In this document: positions 47,201-62,200 of the stretch, in pieces | Layout of the letters: every line of letters begins with the position of its first letter | Numbering within the stretch: position 1 is the first letter of the stretch | From: Ascidia mentula | Lineage: Eukaryota; Chordata; Ascidiacea; Phlebobranchia; Ascidiidae | Assembly (NCBI GenBank): GCA_947561715.1 | Contig: OX387205.1 | Coordinates: 14,451,001 to 14,515,000, forward strand | Reading direction: 5' to 3' | Length of the DNA: 64,000 nt | Notes under the pieces: generated by a model | The model's input: the letters and a program-made list of their open reading frames with translations, nothing else | Told to the model about the DNA's origin: nothing | Database searches by the model: none | Position numbers and translations under genes: made by a program

Positions 47201-50200
47201 GAAAATGCAAGCATTCAGCACAGGGGCGATAGTTGCCAGCTGCAGAGTGAAGAAGTTACTTGCGAGCAATTAGTAAGTTTACGTTGTGCGGTATCGGGCT
47301 TTGGATCGTCGTGATGAGGTACAAGTTGGTTTGCTTGTGAAACTCTTGACTTGTGAGCAGGATAACAAATCGACCTCATCAAGCTCTGTCACAATTTAAA
47401 CACCCTTTGTAGATCGATGGGATGCTGATGTCATGTCAAGCGGCTCAGAGATAAGCTTTGCATTGTGACAAGGTTTTGGCTGTTTCGTTTACAACAGGTG
47501 TTACGTTGGTCGCTAAGTAACCAATTTCGGCAAATTTTTAAGCTTGTGTTGAGAGCAACCTTTGTTGTTTCTCGCATCTATCGCGATACCGAAATTATAT
47601 ATCGCGATATTGAAAGCAAGCGGGCAGCGCCTGGTTTTCACAACTTTTAATTTACGCAATGGTAGAAATTTTTGGGGAAACTTAAAGTACTTTTTTTGCA
47701 TCACCGACGCGCGGAAATGTGTTGAATTAACTGGATAACATCACCATGCAACTAACACTTTGTTTGAATTTCTGTTTTATTGAAATAAGTAAATATTTTT
47801 GGCAGTATTCCGGAAACATTTTCCAACAACCGTATACGAAAGAACATTGGCTTATGTGAAAGAGAACAAACAGATTCCATACCAAGCGTGCAGTTTGTAA
47901 TGAAGCATTTGCACCGAATCAAATGCGGCAAACCTTACAAAAATACCCTAAATCAACAGAGGAAATCATTAGCGTGGGCCTTAACTTTGTTCCACCATCC
48001 GCTTGTGGGGGGGAATTACGTCCAGTGCGGCTTAATCTAATTCCTGAGGCCGTGAATGGGCTCCGGTAATTCGACATAATTTCTACATCGAATGAGCGCT
48101 GTGCCCCGGGGCCACAACATCCGGCCTCGTGGGGCGTTCGGGCCCATTGGGGTCCGCTCGATCGCGGCCGCCTAATTGCCCCCGGGTCTTTCGGGCGCGC
48201 GAGTCAACTATGCGCAATTCTAGAACTTGTGTTGGCGCGGTTTCCTGAAGTTGGAGCCAAACGTGCGAAGTCGGATTGTCGCGAATCACTCACAGCATAT
48301 GGAGGTCAAACTGGCGTGACAATCATAACTCCATGCATGAGCGTAGGGCGCGCGAAACCCATTGTTACGTCAGGGCAGGAGCGAGCATTAACTCGATGTT
48401 TGTGTCACGGGAATGGAAACAAAAGCAACTCGAAGTTGACAGATGGATAGATCCTTTCTCGTCATAACCCGCGTTTATCGGTCGTAGATTGTTGCTCCAA
48501 TGGATCTGTAGGTTCGGATAGTAGGATAACGTGTCCGGAGTTCAGCTGCAATCACAAACACGTTGCAGATCGCAGTGTGGTTATGATGGCGTGAAGAAAG
48601 TAACCTCCGTGTCGGTTGCAAAGTAGAGAAGTTATCTGGACTACGTTGAGAACTAGCTAAGGAATATACGGCGATTCGAGAGGGCAGTTTAGGCCAGAGT
48701 ATGGAGAAAGGCAAGAGAATTAGATCTAGGTTGTGCTGTCGAGCTTTGACAAGAAAACTATTGTTCAGCTGCGATTTGTAGAAAAGTAATCAGGTCTGCT
48801 TTGTTGAATCCTGATGTCCATATTTAAAGCTATCAATTTAAAAAGTGCATTTTTCGCTATTCCATAGCGATTTCGGCAATATTTGCACCCAAGTTGAAAG
48901 GATTTTATGAACAAATTGTGGCTGGTTATCAGTTTCGTCAATCGACCGACGTTTCGTCAAAAATAATCGCGATTTAACGCCATCTACCGGCAATTTGCAC
49001 GCATCCCTAAATAACTCGGCGCCAACAATGGAGGAATTATTTTCATTTCCGTGTTGCTGCCTGTTTATCACCTGTGTTCGTCATTGTTCGCTCATTGTGA
49101 CGAAAACAATGGCGGTGACGTCGGGCGCCAGGACCCTTGCGCGCGCGACATTCGTGTTTATTTTGCAATTGTTTCGTCACAAAACGATCGGTGGATGGGG
49201 TCGGGTTGAACTACCTTTGACATGTCGATGGGGGGAGGGGGCGAGCGTTTGTGTCGGTCGCGGAAATACAACAAAAGCGCGATGTTTCGCGTTACGAGGT
49301 TCGAAAATTCGTGGGAAATGATAAGGAAACCGCGTAGCGGGAGGTTGTGAATGCACCAACACATACAACATGCGTCGTATCAGCAGAGGTAGCGGTCGTA
49401 TATCGAATTTGCCCACCTGTTATGGTCGGAGATGTTTGGTCAGCGAGTCAGCCTTAAGAAAACCTTTCGCACCTGTAATCACGTCACGCTCTGATGCCCA
49501 TCACATAGCCGGGCTCGAATCGCGATGAATATTTAATACAAGAAGTCGCGCGCGTTTTCGAGACAATGCGAGTTGGAACGTTTATAAACAGGTCGCGCGA
49601 CTTGCGAGGCTCGCGGCGTTGCTCTGAAATCGAACGTCGCATAATCTGCGTGGAGTTTATAAACTTCTCGATCTTCTACCCCTAGGGAGATCGCTGCGTT
49701 CGTCTGCTATCCGCTTCGACGTCCGGTGTTGTTCCTTCGCCAGTAGCGGGCTAGGATGTTTCTTTGTAGACTGTACAGTCTCAGTTGCCAAGTTCTAAAA
49801 GAAGATTACAAAGGGGAAATGGATGAAAACTTACGAAATAAGTTGTATGAGTTTGGTCGTTTCAGAACCCTTTGCACGAAGATGTAGCGAAATCAGTGGA
49901 ATGTATGTAGTTGGTGGATAGTGCAAACGTATTTTGTTGAAGGTTTTTGTGTTAAAATCGCGTCTCTCGTCACGAGTTTAAAGCGATAAATTATGGACGA
50001 CTATTTTGTCAGATATTATCGGCGCCCATTTTTTGTCGCTTTGTCGAATCGATTCCATTTTCGTCGCCGATCAGCAGTTTTGGAGTTCATGAAATGATTA
50101 AATCCCCATGGAGAAAGAGGCATCAATGATATCTGTATTTACCGTAAAGCCAGCTGTCAGCACTCGAAGGCGGCAAGAATAAAACGGGCCCCAATTCAGC

Positions 50201-53200
50201 TGCGCCAGAGCTAAGTGCAAAGGCCAGTAGCCGAGTGACGAGGAAAACTTGATTACGTTTCCAGCATCTTGTCATCGAACACCATTTGCAACGTCATGAC
50301 TCCGGCAAGCTAGACGAAGGACGCCCGATGCATTCGTATCAAATCGCACGGCTGCGCTCGACGCCGTTGGCAGGTCTACCTCAAAAGGGGTTTAAGCGGA
50401 AGGCAGTTTGCAATTAACGGCAACGAAATTAGAATTAGTTGTAACTCATATAATCGATGGAAGGTCGCTTTTATTCCAGTTTTTCTGTCGGTTTTAACTT
50501 TATGCAGAAAAATTGGTTCGTTCGTCCGTCAATTTCGCCTGAAAAAATTGGATTTCAATTTGGCCCCGATTTTGTGTTTGAATCGAGCACGGGGAAATCG
50601 TTTGCAGATGTTTCATTCTATTCATTAAACAATCGACAGTTAATTAGACGAGCGGCGCACAATACTAACCGCCAACATCTGATATTATGGAGCGACAGAG
50701 CGGGGTAGAATTCTCACTAGAGCCCAGATTAACATATTTAGTCGCGTGCCCGTATCCGGATTTTTGCTGTTAGATTCGCGCGCCAGCGAGAGGGCGGAGT
50801 CAGTTGCTCAGGGTTGATGTCCGTACACATTTATTACAGTTGAGCTACGTAAAGAAGGTTGTGAAGAGGTTTCTGTATTTTTCGTTTTATTAAGTTTTTT
50901 GGATGAAATTGATGGAAATTGGCTCAAAGAGATTTAAAAATTCGAAACACTGTTTTAAAATTTAGATCCACGTTATCGTAAAATTGATGTCCGATTTGTT
51001 GAAATGTGAATAAGACCTTACTTGATTCTCACAGAAAAAACAAAAAAGGGGTTTTGGAGTGAAGCTTAAAGCCTTGCGTGACTATCAATAAAAAGGTAAA
51101 AAAAGGTTGTGGGGCCGTTTTGAAGATTCCCCGGATACCTTCATAGCTGCAGTCCACAACCAGGCTAAGGGAAGGCGGTGATACCGCTTTGCTCGTTAAG
51201 TTGATGACAGGCCGTTTTTCGGCTCGTTTGAAGGCGGCGCCGATTACAAACCAGGGGGACAGCCTCAGTTGTTCAGTTGGTCTGCTGGAGTTCGACTGCG
51301 TGGGTCTCAGCATGTGTATGTAGTCGTAAGCGTGCCGCTATATTGTAACTGGATACGTTGGATTGTACTCTGTCAAGTGAATATCATGTAGCACCATACA
51401 CGGGCCACAAATATTGACTACAAATAGTGAAAGCGATTTGTTTTTTCAAACTCCTGTCGTCTGTGGCTTTGTGCAGATTACCACGCATGGCGGGCACTTC
51501 TAATTATTATGACCAATATTGCGAAAGAGCGAATTGTTGCCAACGAAATGTAAACGGGCGGTCTGCTTTTAACTCAGAATTCAGCTAAGTTGGCATATGG
51601 CATGCGGAGACCGCCGCCGTAAGTAGCTTTGGAGGTGTTGTTGTTCCATAAACAGCAGCAAGACAGAGATCCAAGGTCAGAAGGATTTGTGTGTGTCAGT
51701 GCATGGCGTTACGACTTGCCATCAATCACCGTGCTTTAACGTAATTAAGCAGCAACGCCAGTCAGCCACCTTCTTAATTCATTCTGCAGAATGAAACTGT
51801 ATCTGTATCGAATCCGTAGCTTAGTAGACAGCCTGTATCTTTGCCCAGCATTTCCCTTGGGGTAGCATTATCTTGGCAATACAAGGAGCAAGGCTGTGTA
51901 GCGCAGTGCTGGTAACTATTAACAGTTTTTGTGTTTTTCTGAAGTTTATCGTCGTTTAGTGTTTGAGTAATGGATTATTTGATATAAATTCTGCCTTGAT
52001 AACTGACAAGTCGAGATCTGGGCGTCGTAACAATGGAAATACGAAGAAGTTTTGGTTGGTTTCGGTGCCTACTCATCGGGACATTGCTTCTGCTGCTCAT
52101 AAGCGGTAATGTAAATATACAGTGTGCGGCTTTACAAATAAACCGCCTCGTCGGTTTACGATCTCTGGACAGACCTTTTGCGTCCAACAGTTTAACGGGA
52201 ACGGTTATATTTTGTGGAAGTGCTGAACACCCGCAAAAACAACCGAAAACCTCATGGATTTAAAGTCTTGTGCGACCAACAAAATTGTAAATTTGAGTCA
52301 AAAAATCACAAAACGCCAAGGCTTATTATGGTGTGTCCGCATGTTAAATCCAAACAATGCAATTGTTCGAAAACGCACACACGCCCAGTGTGATGTCATA
52401 AAGGGGGATTTTGTAATCGGCGTGAGATTCTTTGTCGACGCAGCAGGTTTGCTTGTTACGACACAATCCGCTTTACGATTCATTAAGCAGGACAACCCCC
52501 CGTTGGGTGGTGATGTTTTTGCCGGGAAGAGTAAAAGTCAAAACTACAGAAATAAACGGTTGTCCGCCATGACGCAAAAACACACAGTTGGCCCATATTG
52601 ACCCAAAAGCTTAGCAGGGCCCTCTCCAAACATTGGAATCTGGCCGCATATAATAAATATCAAGAGTTTAACTTAAACGATTTAGTCATGTTTTATTTTA
52701 TTTTGGATTCAATGAACAAAAATATTGCCAACAATTTGTGGCCAAAATCTCCACTTAAAACTGCGAGAGTTTAGAGAATATTTTGTGTTTATTCCGTGTT
52801 TTCACAACACAAGTTTGTAAAAACAATGTAATCCGGAATACCCTTCGTCCCGTACAATAAAAGACGAACTAATCGAACGACAAACCGCGAAAACGCGATT
52901 ACAAACTGGCTTGCGTCCAACGCGATTGTCCGAAATTCGACGTCACTTTAGAAACGCTTTGTTTTGATTCGCGCTCTCCACGAAGATTTTGGCGTCGCGA
53001 TTTTTCACCGCAAACAAACTTTGACGCGAGAGCCACGATTCCATTGTTACATTATTCTGTTTCCTTAACTTACCAAAAGCAAGTTGATGTTTTTGTAAAT
53101 GAGTTCGATTTTGGCAAAATTAGTGAGTTATCTCAGATCATAATTTGACCAAAAACATGTTTTTCCTTTTGTTTGCACGTTTATCGAAGCCAACGATTAA

Positions 53201-56200
53201 CCCTACTTGTGACGTAATAATCAGGCATTCTCCTAACAATGCACAAACTAGTAAACGGTGATGCAAGTGCGCAATTTTATCGTGCTGGTGTCAACTATTG
53301 CGAAATACTCTGGTTGATTTATGGCAAACAAAACGTCACCAACGGGTCGTTAGAAACAGCTCCTAGTACGAAAATGTCAAAGCCGCGGCAACTTGATTTT
53401 CGAATGTAAATGTTGAACTTTCCTTACGCTATTTTATGATTTAGAAAACTATCTAATTCTTTACAGAATTGGTTAGTTCGTAAATCTAGTCAAGAAAAAC
53501 TGGGCGCTGCTGAGACGTTAATCGCGTTTGTTAAATGTGTCGGCTAACGATTAAGCGAAAGCGCGAGACTGAAGAAATGTCGGTTTTGTTATCGTGATAT
53601 ATCGCTTTATGGACTCAGATATGTAAACTACATTATTAGGTTTGGTCGTGAAATATTTATAAGGAAGACTCGGACTCAAAACAATTCTATATCAAGCACC
53701 ACTATGACGATAACCTAAGGTTAAAATTTCCTGTTATTTCGTATATTACTTTTCATAAAACAATAATTAAAAATATTAAAAAGTCAAATAAATAAAACAT
53801 GATATGACTTCTTGGCGATCTGAAAATTTCTTTGCCAGAAGAGCTTTAAATTGACTAAACATGTACACGTTCTCTGCAATATTGGCTGAGTCCTTTTGTT
53901 TCCAGAATTATGGAAACAATAATATTTTAAACAAATTCTGTCAACGGAACGTTTCATTACCAACTCACAACTTTAGCATGAATTGTTTCAATCTTTTAAC
54001 ACTTGTTATATTTTTTCAGATGTCAACGGAACATGGGTTGGGAGGAGATGTTGCGAACATACGGCAATGGACGAATGCAGACACTCTTGTCTACAGGTGA
54101 TTTAACTCCCATCTTATACCAGTGGTGTCATGGCTTACACTGTTAAGTGTTTTACGGAATAATTTACTGCGTTTGTTGGACTATGTTTTTAAGTACAGTA
54201 AATAATGCATGGTGGCAATGGGCAGATATATTTTGTGTCATACACAAACATTTGCTTATTCGCTTGCCCGCTTTTGTGGGTGCTTAATCGCAACTCAAGT
54301 CAGTTTGTTTACAACCCTGATGATGAGCACAGCGGTGTTCGAAACGTTACAAGGATTAGCTTTGGGTTTTCTGTTCCGTGTAATTGTTAAATTTTGTACA
54401 AAGTATTTTTCTTCTATTTGGAATGGAAAAGCCAAAGCCAATATGCTTATAGTCATAAACAGACATTTTAAACACCACTGTGTTCATCATCAGTGAAAAG
54501 TAAGAATTTTCTTTTGTTCCCAACGGAGCAAAACAAGAACCAGTTGTTTCCAAAAATAACAACAAGGTATTGGTACAGAACAGTCACAATATATCAAACC
54601 TCATAAAGTGTACACCATATTCTGATTCCAATTTGGACATGAGTACAATTAATCATATTAATTCGCCATCATAAGCCCGTCTCTACAGCACGGACTCGAA
54701 CCTCAAGTTAATTCGGTTTTCCCAAAGGTGAAATCGTGCGCTTCTGTGCAAACAAATATACCACGAAAAAGCATTAACTTCCATCCAAACGGCCACCCAA
54801 TGTCGACAGCCATGTTTTTAACCGCGTTGTCGTAAATACGTTCTCACCTATAACACATTACGCAATTCAACCCAGGGGTTTTGATAGTGCTGGGCGTTCA
54901 CACATTCACACCGCCCTTCTTAAAACCCATCCGATTTTAAAGCAATTGTAGGGGGCGCATGCCATCTAGGTCGTGCCCACCACGCCTCGCAGCCCCTCAA
55001 TGGCATATTTTCGGTAATTGGCGCCTCTGGGACAATAACAGCCCCCAAAAGGACCCCCATTGTAGACACCCCTTCTCAAAGTGATAAAATCCACTCCGCA
55101 CCTATTTGCCAGAAATACAACATTGAACGTTTCGCAGAAATATGTTTTTCCATAGAAATCACGACAAGCTACTGTGCGTCTTGTGCCTCATTGGCAGCCG
55201 TTGTAGCGTTGGAAATGTTGGCAAGGTGGCTCTGGTCGCTCGTACGGTGATATTTTGTCCGTTCTACACAATGCCATGGAACAGTGGTTGTTAACCTTTC
55301 TGTACTGGTGAACCCCTTTTGATGACGTCATAGTAGTCCTACAGATATCTACCCCTACCCACCCCGCTAAAACAATAAAAGGCGGAATCGTTTGCTTTGT
55401 CAATCAAATAGCGCGTGTATTTATAAGTTTTCGTGGACGTTCCTAACAATGTTTAGCGAGAATTTTCCCTATTACGAAAACAAATCAACAACTTTCCCTG
55501 ATACCAAAACCAGTTATCTAAACTAAGAAGAAAGGAGCGATTATACAGCAGGCGCGTTTAGTAAGCAGGTGTATGAAATGGGGGTGATTCATGTCCCGAT
55601 TCAAGATCCCAACAGCTCAATACTGGGCACTGAATAATGCGACTGCAAAGAAAACAAGCGACAATTTCGTCCCGCACTTCTCTGGAGACGCTGTTGTTTC
55701 TGTCTCCCGACCCAAGGCGCTAATGCTCACAGAGATTCGACGTCGAGAGGCCCTCGCGTTCCACGGTCCGTGTTCGTTCGTTCAAACAAGTACGGAGATT
55801 GTGTATCCAACCTGACGCGATGGTTTTCCTAAGCGGCCCCGCGTCGAATCGTTTAGGACGATAAATTCGTGAATATCGTCCTCATCGTTTAATGTTATTA
55901 TGCCGCTGGTTATCATTTAAAATAGAGTCTGGTTTAACCCAAGTAAATTGCATGACAACAAAAAACATCAAAAAACATCAACAGTTTGTTTAGAATATTG
56001 TAAAATTAATTGCATTGTAATTGGGTTCATGATGTTTAAACTAAGCAAACGATGCATTTTTCGAGCTATAATATTTATCTTTTTCCACCAGTTTTGTATG
56101 AAATCCCCCGGACGCATTATCTCGCAGACGTATTTGCGAAACGTGACATACAGTATTGACAAATAGGATTATATTCGATGTTGACATCGAAGTAACCCGC

Positions 56201-59200
56201 ACACGAAGTGAATACAAACCCCCTCTAACCCTCCCGGTCGATCGGTGACCATTTATTTGAAAACCTGTCGTCGGGAGGTCACAATTTTTTTAACAACTTT
56301 ATTCTTTCGAAAGTCGTAGAACCCCAATCACAACATACATGTTGTCATCGCGTCTCCGCTTGTTTACAATCGAGGTATCACGATTTCATTGTCCTGGCCA
56401 CAAAGTGGTGTAGGAGGCGACACGCGCGCGACACGATGCTCGAATCTCGCGACATCAATCGTCGGGAATTAATTTCGAACTTTTCCTCTCGGCTGTAAAT
56501 TGTGGAGCGATTCGTTTTCCATGGGAGGATATGTAGTGCAGTATTTACTATCTAACTTTTGGAACAAAATATATGAAGCACCGCAGGAAAACACATTTCT
56601 CTCGTTTCTTTTATAAAAGGTGAACTCTAGAGTTGAAATTTGCTGCCAAGCCCGCAACAAAAAATTAAAGATAACGTTTAGGCAAATGTTGTATAGTATA
56701 TAAAATACTCATTGCAACTAGGAAAAGTGCTGGTGCGTTCTGCATTAGATTCCAATTCTGCATTAGACTTTAATATTTTGGTGATTGTCTGCATCAACAC
56801 AACGACTGTTATTGTGACAGAATTGTTAAAATGAAAACCATCATTTTCACTTGAACAAGGTTTTATTTCGAAAGGGATTTTAGCTCTGGAACCACTGCAA
56901 AAAAAGCATGTGTTGATTTTTCACATGTATTCGCGGCCACTCTGGAGTCGTACGTTACGAAATATCCCGTCTAAACTTGTTTGCGAAACGCCCCAGTCCC
57001 GAAATCGAAACGTGCGCATGCCATTTTACTCGAGATCACCGCAAAATAAAAATATCTGCCCAATTTCAACAACTCCTGGTTAAACAGAAAGTAGGATGAC
57101 GGGGCGTAACTTTCTCCGGGTTTTCAACCGAAATCCGCAAACTCAGTCTCAAGTCACAGATGTTGAAAAAGTCGATCAGTTATCGGTCGGTCATTAATCG
57201 TGGCTCCGAAGGCAGGCAAACACTTAAAACTTCGGGCGCCCAAACCGTCCGCATTCTGTTTGCGCGTCGGACAATAAAACCGCTGTTTAAGTTTGTTGAC
57301 AACACAAAGTTTGACCACTCGTAAATATCATCAGCTTCGTCTCCTCTGCTTCTGCGTGACGTCGGTGGCTCGACGAAATACCGATTTCTTCCATGGCCGG
57401 TGCGAAGATATTAATAATTCATGTTTGCTCAGTGGAGACCGGGAGTCGATACACTCGCGTTCCGCCTCTGGTCTTTGATAGATTTGTCGCCAAGTTGGAT
57501 AAAGCATTCACAACAGAACTTTTGTTCGAATTTTTCATTAAATTGATATAAAACCGCGACTTTATTGACCTAGGTTTGTAATTGCGATGCAGGCTTACAT
57601 TGACACAAGTTGACGTCAAAAATCCAAATGACATGTGGCAAAGAGGATGTCGAGGTGGCAGGCATGCAAATGTCACTCAACCGTTACCTTGTCGTGTGCC
57701 ACGTGTCACACATCGATGAACTCTGCCACAGCTACAAATTGCTCACAGAGAATATTTTTATGTCATGTTAGCAGCAGTAATATTCTAGTTGGTTTGGAAT
57801 TGGTCAAAACCACTTTGAGAGATCCCGAACCAACATTTTACCGCTAATATCAAGCTACCAACGCGACGAATTCGATTGGTGGGAGCGAAGATACCAAGAC
57901 TTGTGTGAATTAAATCAATCAATGGAAAATTCACTTTTCGGCAAAGTTCTGGATTAAAACAATTAACTTGTTGCTGATGTTCCCTGGCTTAATGTTCAGT
58001 TAATTGAAAGTTGTTCTGGCAAAAAAACTTTTTATTATGTCGACGTTTCGGTCGTCATCTAATCTCCCTCCATCGGGACAAAGTGTGTAAACAATACGGT
58101 GAATGTAGGGAAACGCGAAAATCGAATTTAAGACCGCCGTATTTATGGCATAGTTTTAAAATATTCTGGTCGGACGAGAGGTCAGAAAAGTCTGTGCACA
58201 TTTTTTCCGACTGAAAACTTTGCGTTCGACTCGCACTCGAAAATTCGGGCACCGCGGTATGCGAGCAATGTTTCCTGCTCCAAAGTTTTGCATCGAACGA
58301 AGTTTTGGCTCGAGACTAGCGCCCAGACGCCCATCGTAACACAACCTAACCCAGGAACCTATGACAATGGGGTCCGAAACGAGGTTCGATTAATTTTCTG
58401 TTGACACCGAATCCGCGCCATTGTCCCGTACGTGGTCACGTGACAGATCCACTTGACCCGCGTCTGTTTCCAGGGTAACCTGCATCGCGCTGCTCCTGGT
58501 ATTCTGTTACGTTCTCGAACCGTCGTTCCCATGACTTGGTAAACGCGAGGGTGATTGTGTTGTGCTTGTGTTCGTCTCGCCGTCTTGTTATGATGCAAAA
58601 TGCAGAGGCTCTGAAACGTCTGTTCGCCGCCGACCGCCGCCAAATTGACAAAATACACAAGTGCTGCTTGGTGTAGAAACAGGAAGTGACGTTTAAGTTC
58701 CAGCGCCGACCACGTTTATGCAGTCCGGAAAATACCTCTACCCATAAAAAAAACTATTATTAGTAGGAAATGTGGGCAATAAAAGGAAAATTAGAGCCAG
58801 CTGGAGTTTTTGTACACGTTTGTTTTAACTTTCAAGACCCGAATTCCATCTCAATCGATCAACCGTTATACGTTGAAATTCTTAACGATCGTTCTACGTT
58901 TGACCCGGCAGATAAATAATTCGAGTACGACACGAATGATTAGAATATGGAACTCATCTAAGACTGTGTTGTTTCTGATCAGAAAAATCATTTTTATTTG
59001 CATAATATTTTTTCCAACGATTCTCTGCCAGGAAGAAGTTTGATTTCGGTCCAGGATGGCAAAGTGAGCGCCTGCAATTAAATCCTGCGTGTGGTCTTTG
59101 CGAAGGTCCTATACATCGCAAGATGGCATTTAACCTCAAGCAGAGTCGCGTTACCTTTTAATGGCTTGTGTACCGGACATTGCAGGGTTCTTGCAACTTG

Positions 59201-62200
59201 CAACATTACAACGTATCGCTTGCTAAGTATTGTTACGAGGCACACGACCCACGTCTGTTGGGGCGTTGACTAACAGCAACCTCACAAGTCGACGGCATGT
59301 AATTGTCGGTTCTAACCTGACCTCTGCACCTGGTTTAGTGTTCCTAACACGAGATGGGAGTCAATCTTGTCGCCTCGGAGTTGTGATATGTGATTGCTGG
59401 TTGGTTACGCCCTATTTCGGGAATTGGTTACATATGCGGCCCGACGCGCTCAACCCGTTTATCGTCGCGATAAGCAGGTACAATGCATGACTTCACAACA
59501 GAAAATATCACAGAAATAAGTTCGCATGTAAGTCATGGTAAATTGTTGTGTGAAATTCGTTACACCAGATCAGGAATTTAAATATTTTTCCCCAACCGCC
59601 AAAGGATGGTCCATTATTCCATTTAGAAGCGTGGTCCTTAATTTTATGTTGTTTTAGACCCGAAAATATTCAATCAAGCTTTTTTGCAATATGGATTTCG
59701 GAAATCATCTTAAAAAGTCACACAAATGTTTGGCAAAAGAGTGCACAACAAAAATGCCATTTACAAACTCCAGCAACCGACGGAAAATAGATACAGTTTT
59801 GCACCGAGTAACAACTCTTTAAACCAACGGGGGTCGGGTTTTAAAGTTCACCGCAATCTTTCATTTCGAAACCTCTTGTTTGGAATGAAGCCAACACGAT
59901 CAAGAGAGCGTGGCGGCCATTTTGAAAGCCAAGATCGCGGTTGACGCGATTCGAGTTAAATCGGATACGAGCACCACGCATTTCCGACAACACGGAAGAT
60001 TAGAGTTCTTCTCACCCGCAGCGAGATAGGGGTGATCCGATATTGTTGGACTCGCTCCCCTATTCCCTGTGATATTTGACATAACATAACAGTTTGAGTG
60101 AGTGATGTGACCTTCTGCGGTTTAACGGTTTGGCGTTTGGGGGAGGAATACAGAATCCGATCCATTTGATCAGAGAATATCCGGTTTATGCGAAATTCTT
60201 CGCGATTTTCTACGCCACCAACCGCTTCCTTGAAACATACACGTCACAAAATTTTGAAAAATCACGAACGGACAAAGCGACTTTTCGCAAACATTTTAAT
60301 AAAAGTAGAAAAAAGAAAGACATCTGTGCTCTACAGAGCAAAATAAAACATACAGGATTCCATTTTCTCTTTGTTACTTAAACTAATTCAACACCCGGGT
60401 GTACCAGGTCCGCTTGCCAATGACCGTGTTATTATCAATAAAGCACACCTGCAATGCAATTGCGTGGCAATTATATGCATAAATTATAATCCCAATGCAT
60501 TGTATTTGTTGCTGTGACAAACGATACAAATTGCTGTATTTTCCAGGCCAACTCGAAGATGGAATTACTGGAACATTGCAGGAGTGATTACGAAAAGGAA
60601 ATGTTTAAATGTATTTACAAGCAGGAGAGTAAGCAAAGGTAAAAGTGATTAAAAATTTAACGTATTCTGCAGCATCATATAATTTTGAAGAATTTACGAA
60701 AAATAACCATTGCTGCTTTTAAGTGCTCAAATGCCTGAAACAGAAATTTCTTTCTTGTGTCCAGATGTTGTGCAAGAAATTCAGGGACAGCCAAAGGATG
60801 CAGAAACCTTTGCGAGAACGCGTTCGGCCCAGACAGAAGATCCCCAACACGACGCGATATCGACGTTGTAGATCGTAGATGCGGTCCAACCATGGGAAGA
60901 TGTATGGAGGAGTTTGCCAACACCACCCGACAAACCCTCATTGAAAGTGAGTGTAGAAAATAGTCACATTTGAAATGCACGTTTTTCACGTTTGGACAAA
61001 TCTTGAAGTGTTGAATCCGCAGGGTTAAAATTAAATAAGCAAAGTGGAGCCAATAATATGAATAGTGTAAGCTGCAAACAGATGGCCACTGTTTCGACCT
61101 ACACCAGCTTCACTGATGAGACCTTTTAGGTCGAAACAGTGGCCATCTGTCTGCAGCTTATACACAACTAACATTAAATGTTCACAATGGCATTTTTTAT
61201 ACCACTCCATCTCCATAGTTGGCGTTTGAAATACTGTTTGGGTCACAGTTATTTTATTTACTTGATTTAAACACATATTTACAACATCAGGCGTAGCCGT
61301 TGTGACGTAACATAAACGCAATAACAATGACAATTTGGGAAAGATATTTCCAATAGAAACCGTTTCGAAATATTTGTGGTAAAATTTGGAATTGTTGAAA
61401 CCTCGAGTGTCAAAAACTGAATTTAAGTTGCTGAAATACCGGATTTAGTTTTTCAATAAAGGCACGTAGGTATACAAGCATTTAACGCACGTCACGCATA
61501 ATACACACACTTGTCAGCACCCGCAAAATTGTATCTTATTCCCAGCACAAAGGGTAAAAGACACAAATGGTCACTGTTTCGACCTGTAAGATCTCATCAG
61601 TGCAGCTGCAATGCAAATATCGTCCATGGTCATACCAAGCTGTACTGATGGGACCTTTTAAGTCGAAACAGTGGCCATCTGTTTGCAAAATTCATATTAT
61701 AGGCTTCATGGTTGTTTATGAAATTTGATCAGTAGTTTGTACGGTAGTGACCAACCAGAAAAATAATATAAGGTCACGTGGGGATCTAAGATCACAGGAA
61801 CGCTTTCGTGTGATTGTGTACACCATTTGAGGCGCTTATGTAAGCTCACACGGCTTAGAAGATGGCGAGGCCTTTATACGTGCGAAAGCGGCGGCAAAAC
61901 AAGTCTTTGATATTGCAGCAAAAATCAATGCTTTCGTTCGTATGGTATGCGCACGCCGGGGATATATGTGAGATCAAAGGCAGAATGTTATTTTGCACTC
62001 CATTAAATGCGATGCAATTAGAACGGATTATAACGATCAACCTTTCATAAGGAATTAACGCAACATTTGCCAAAGAACGTTGTTCCTATAGCTGATATAG
62101 CTCAATCTTATAACCTAACAATCAATGAAGTAAAATTTATCATACAATACAATCTTTACCACAAAAATGTATAATTAGCTATAATAGAAAGCATTAAATA

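Larger units (their letters stand above)
40899..54019. other. RECK intron 4 (13.1 kb)
   Basis: The longest RECK intron. It has several CpG-rich patches (near 42700-42830, 44270-44560, 48080-48480, 48930-50420), a TATATAA box with a nearby donor-like site at 44413-44475, and a candidate signal-peptide exon at 52033-52105. No other coherent exon chain was found. Confidence 0.5.

Noticed and set aside
60629-60634. GTAAGC as donor of RECK exon 6
   Set aside because: It would leave phase 1 and put exon 7 out of frame; the GTAAAAGTG ten bases later keeps the frame and the human spacing.
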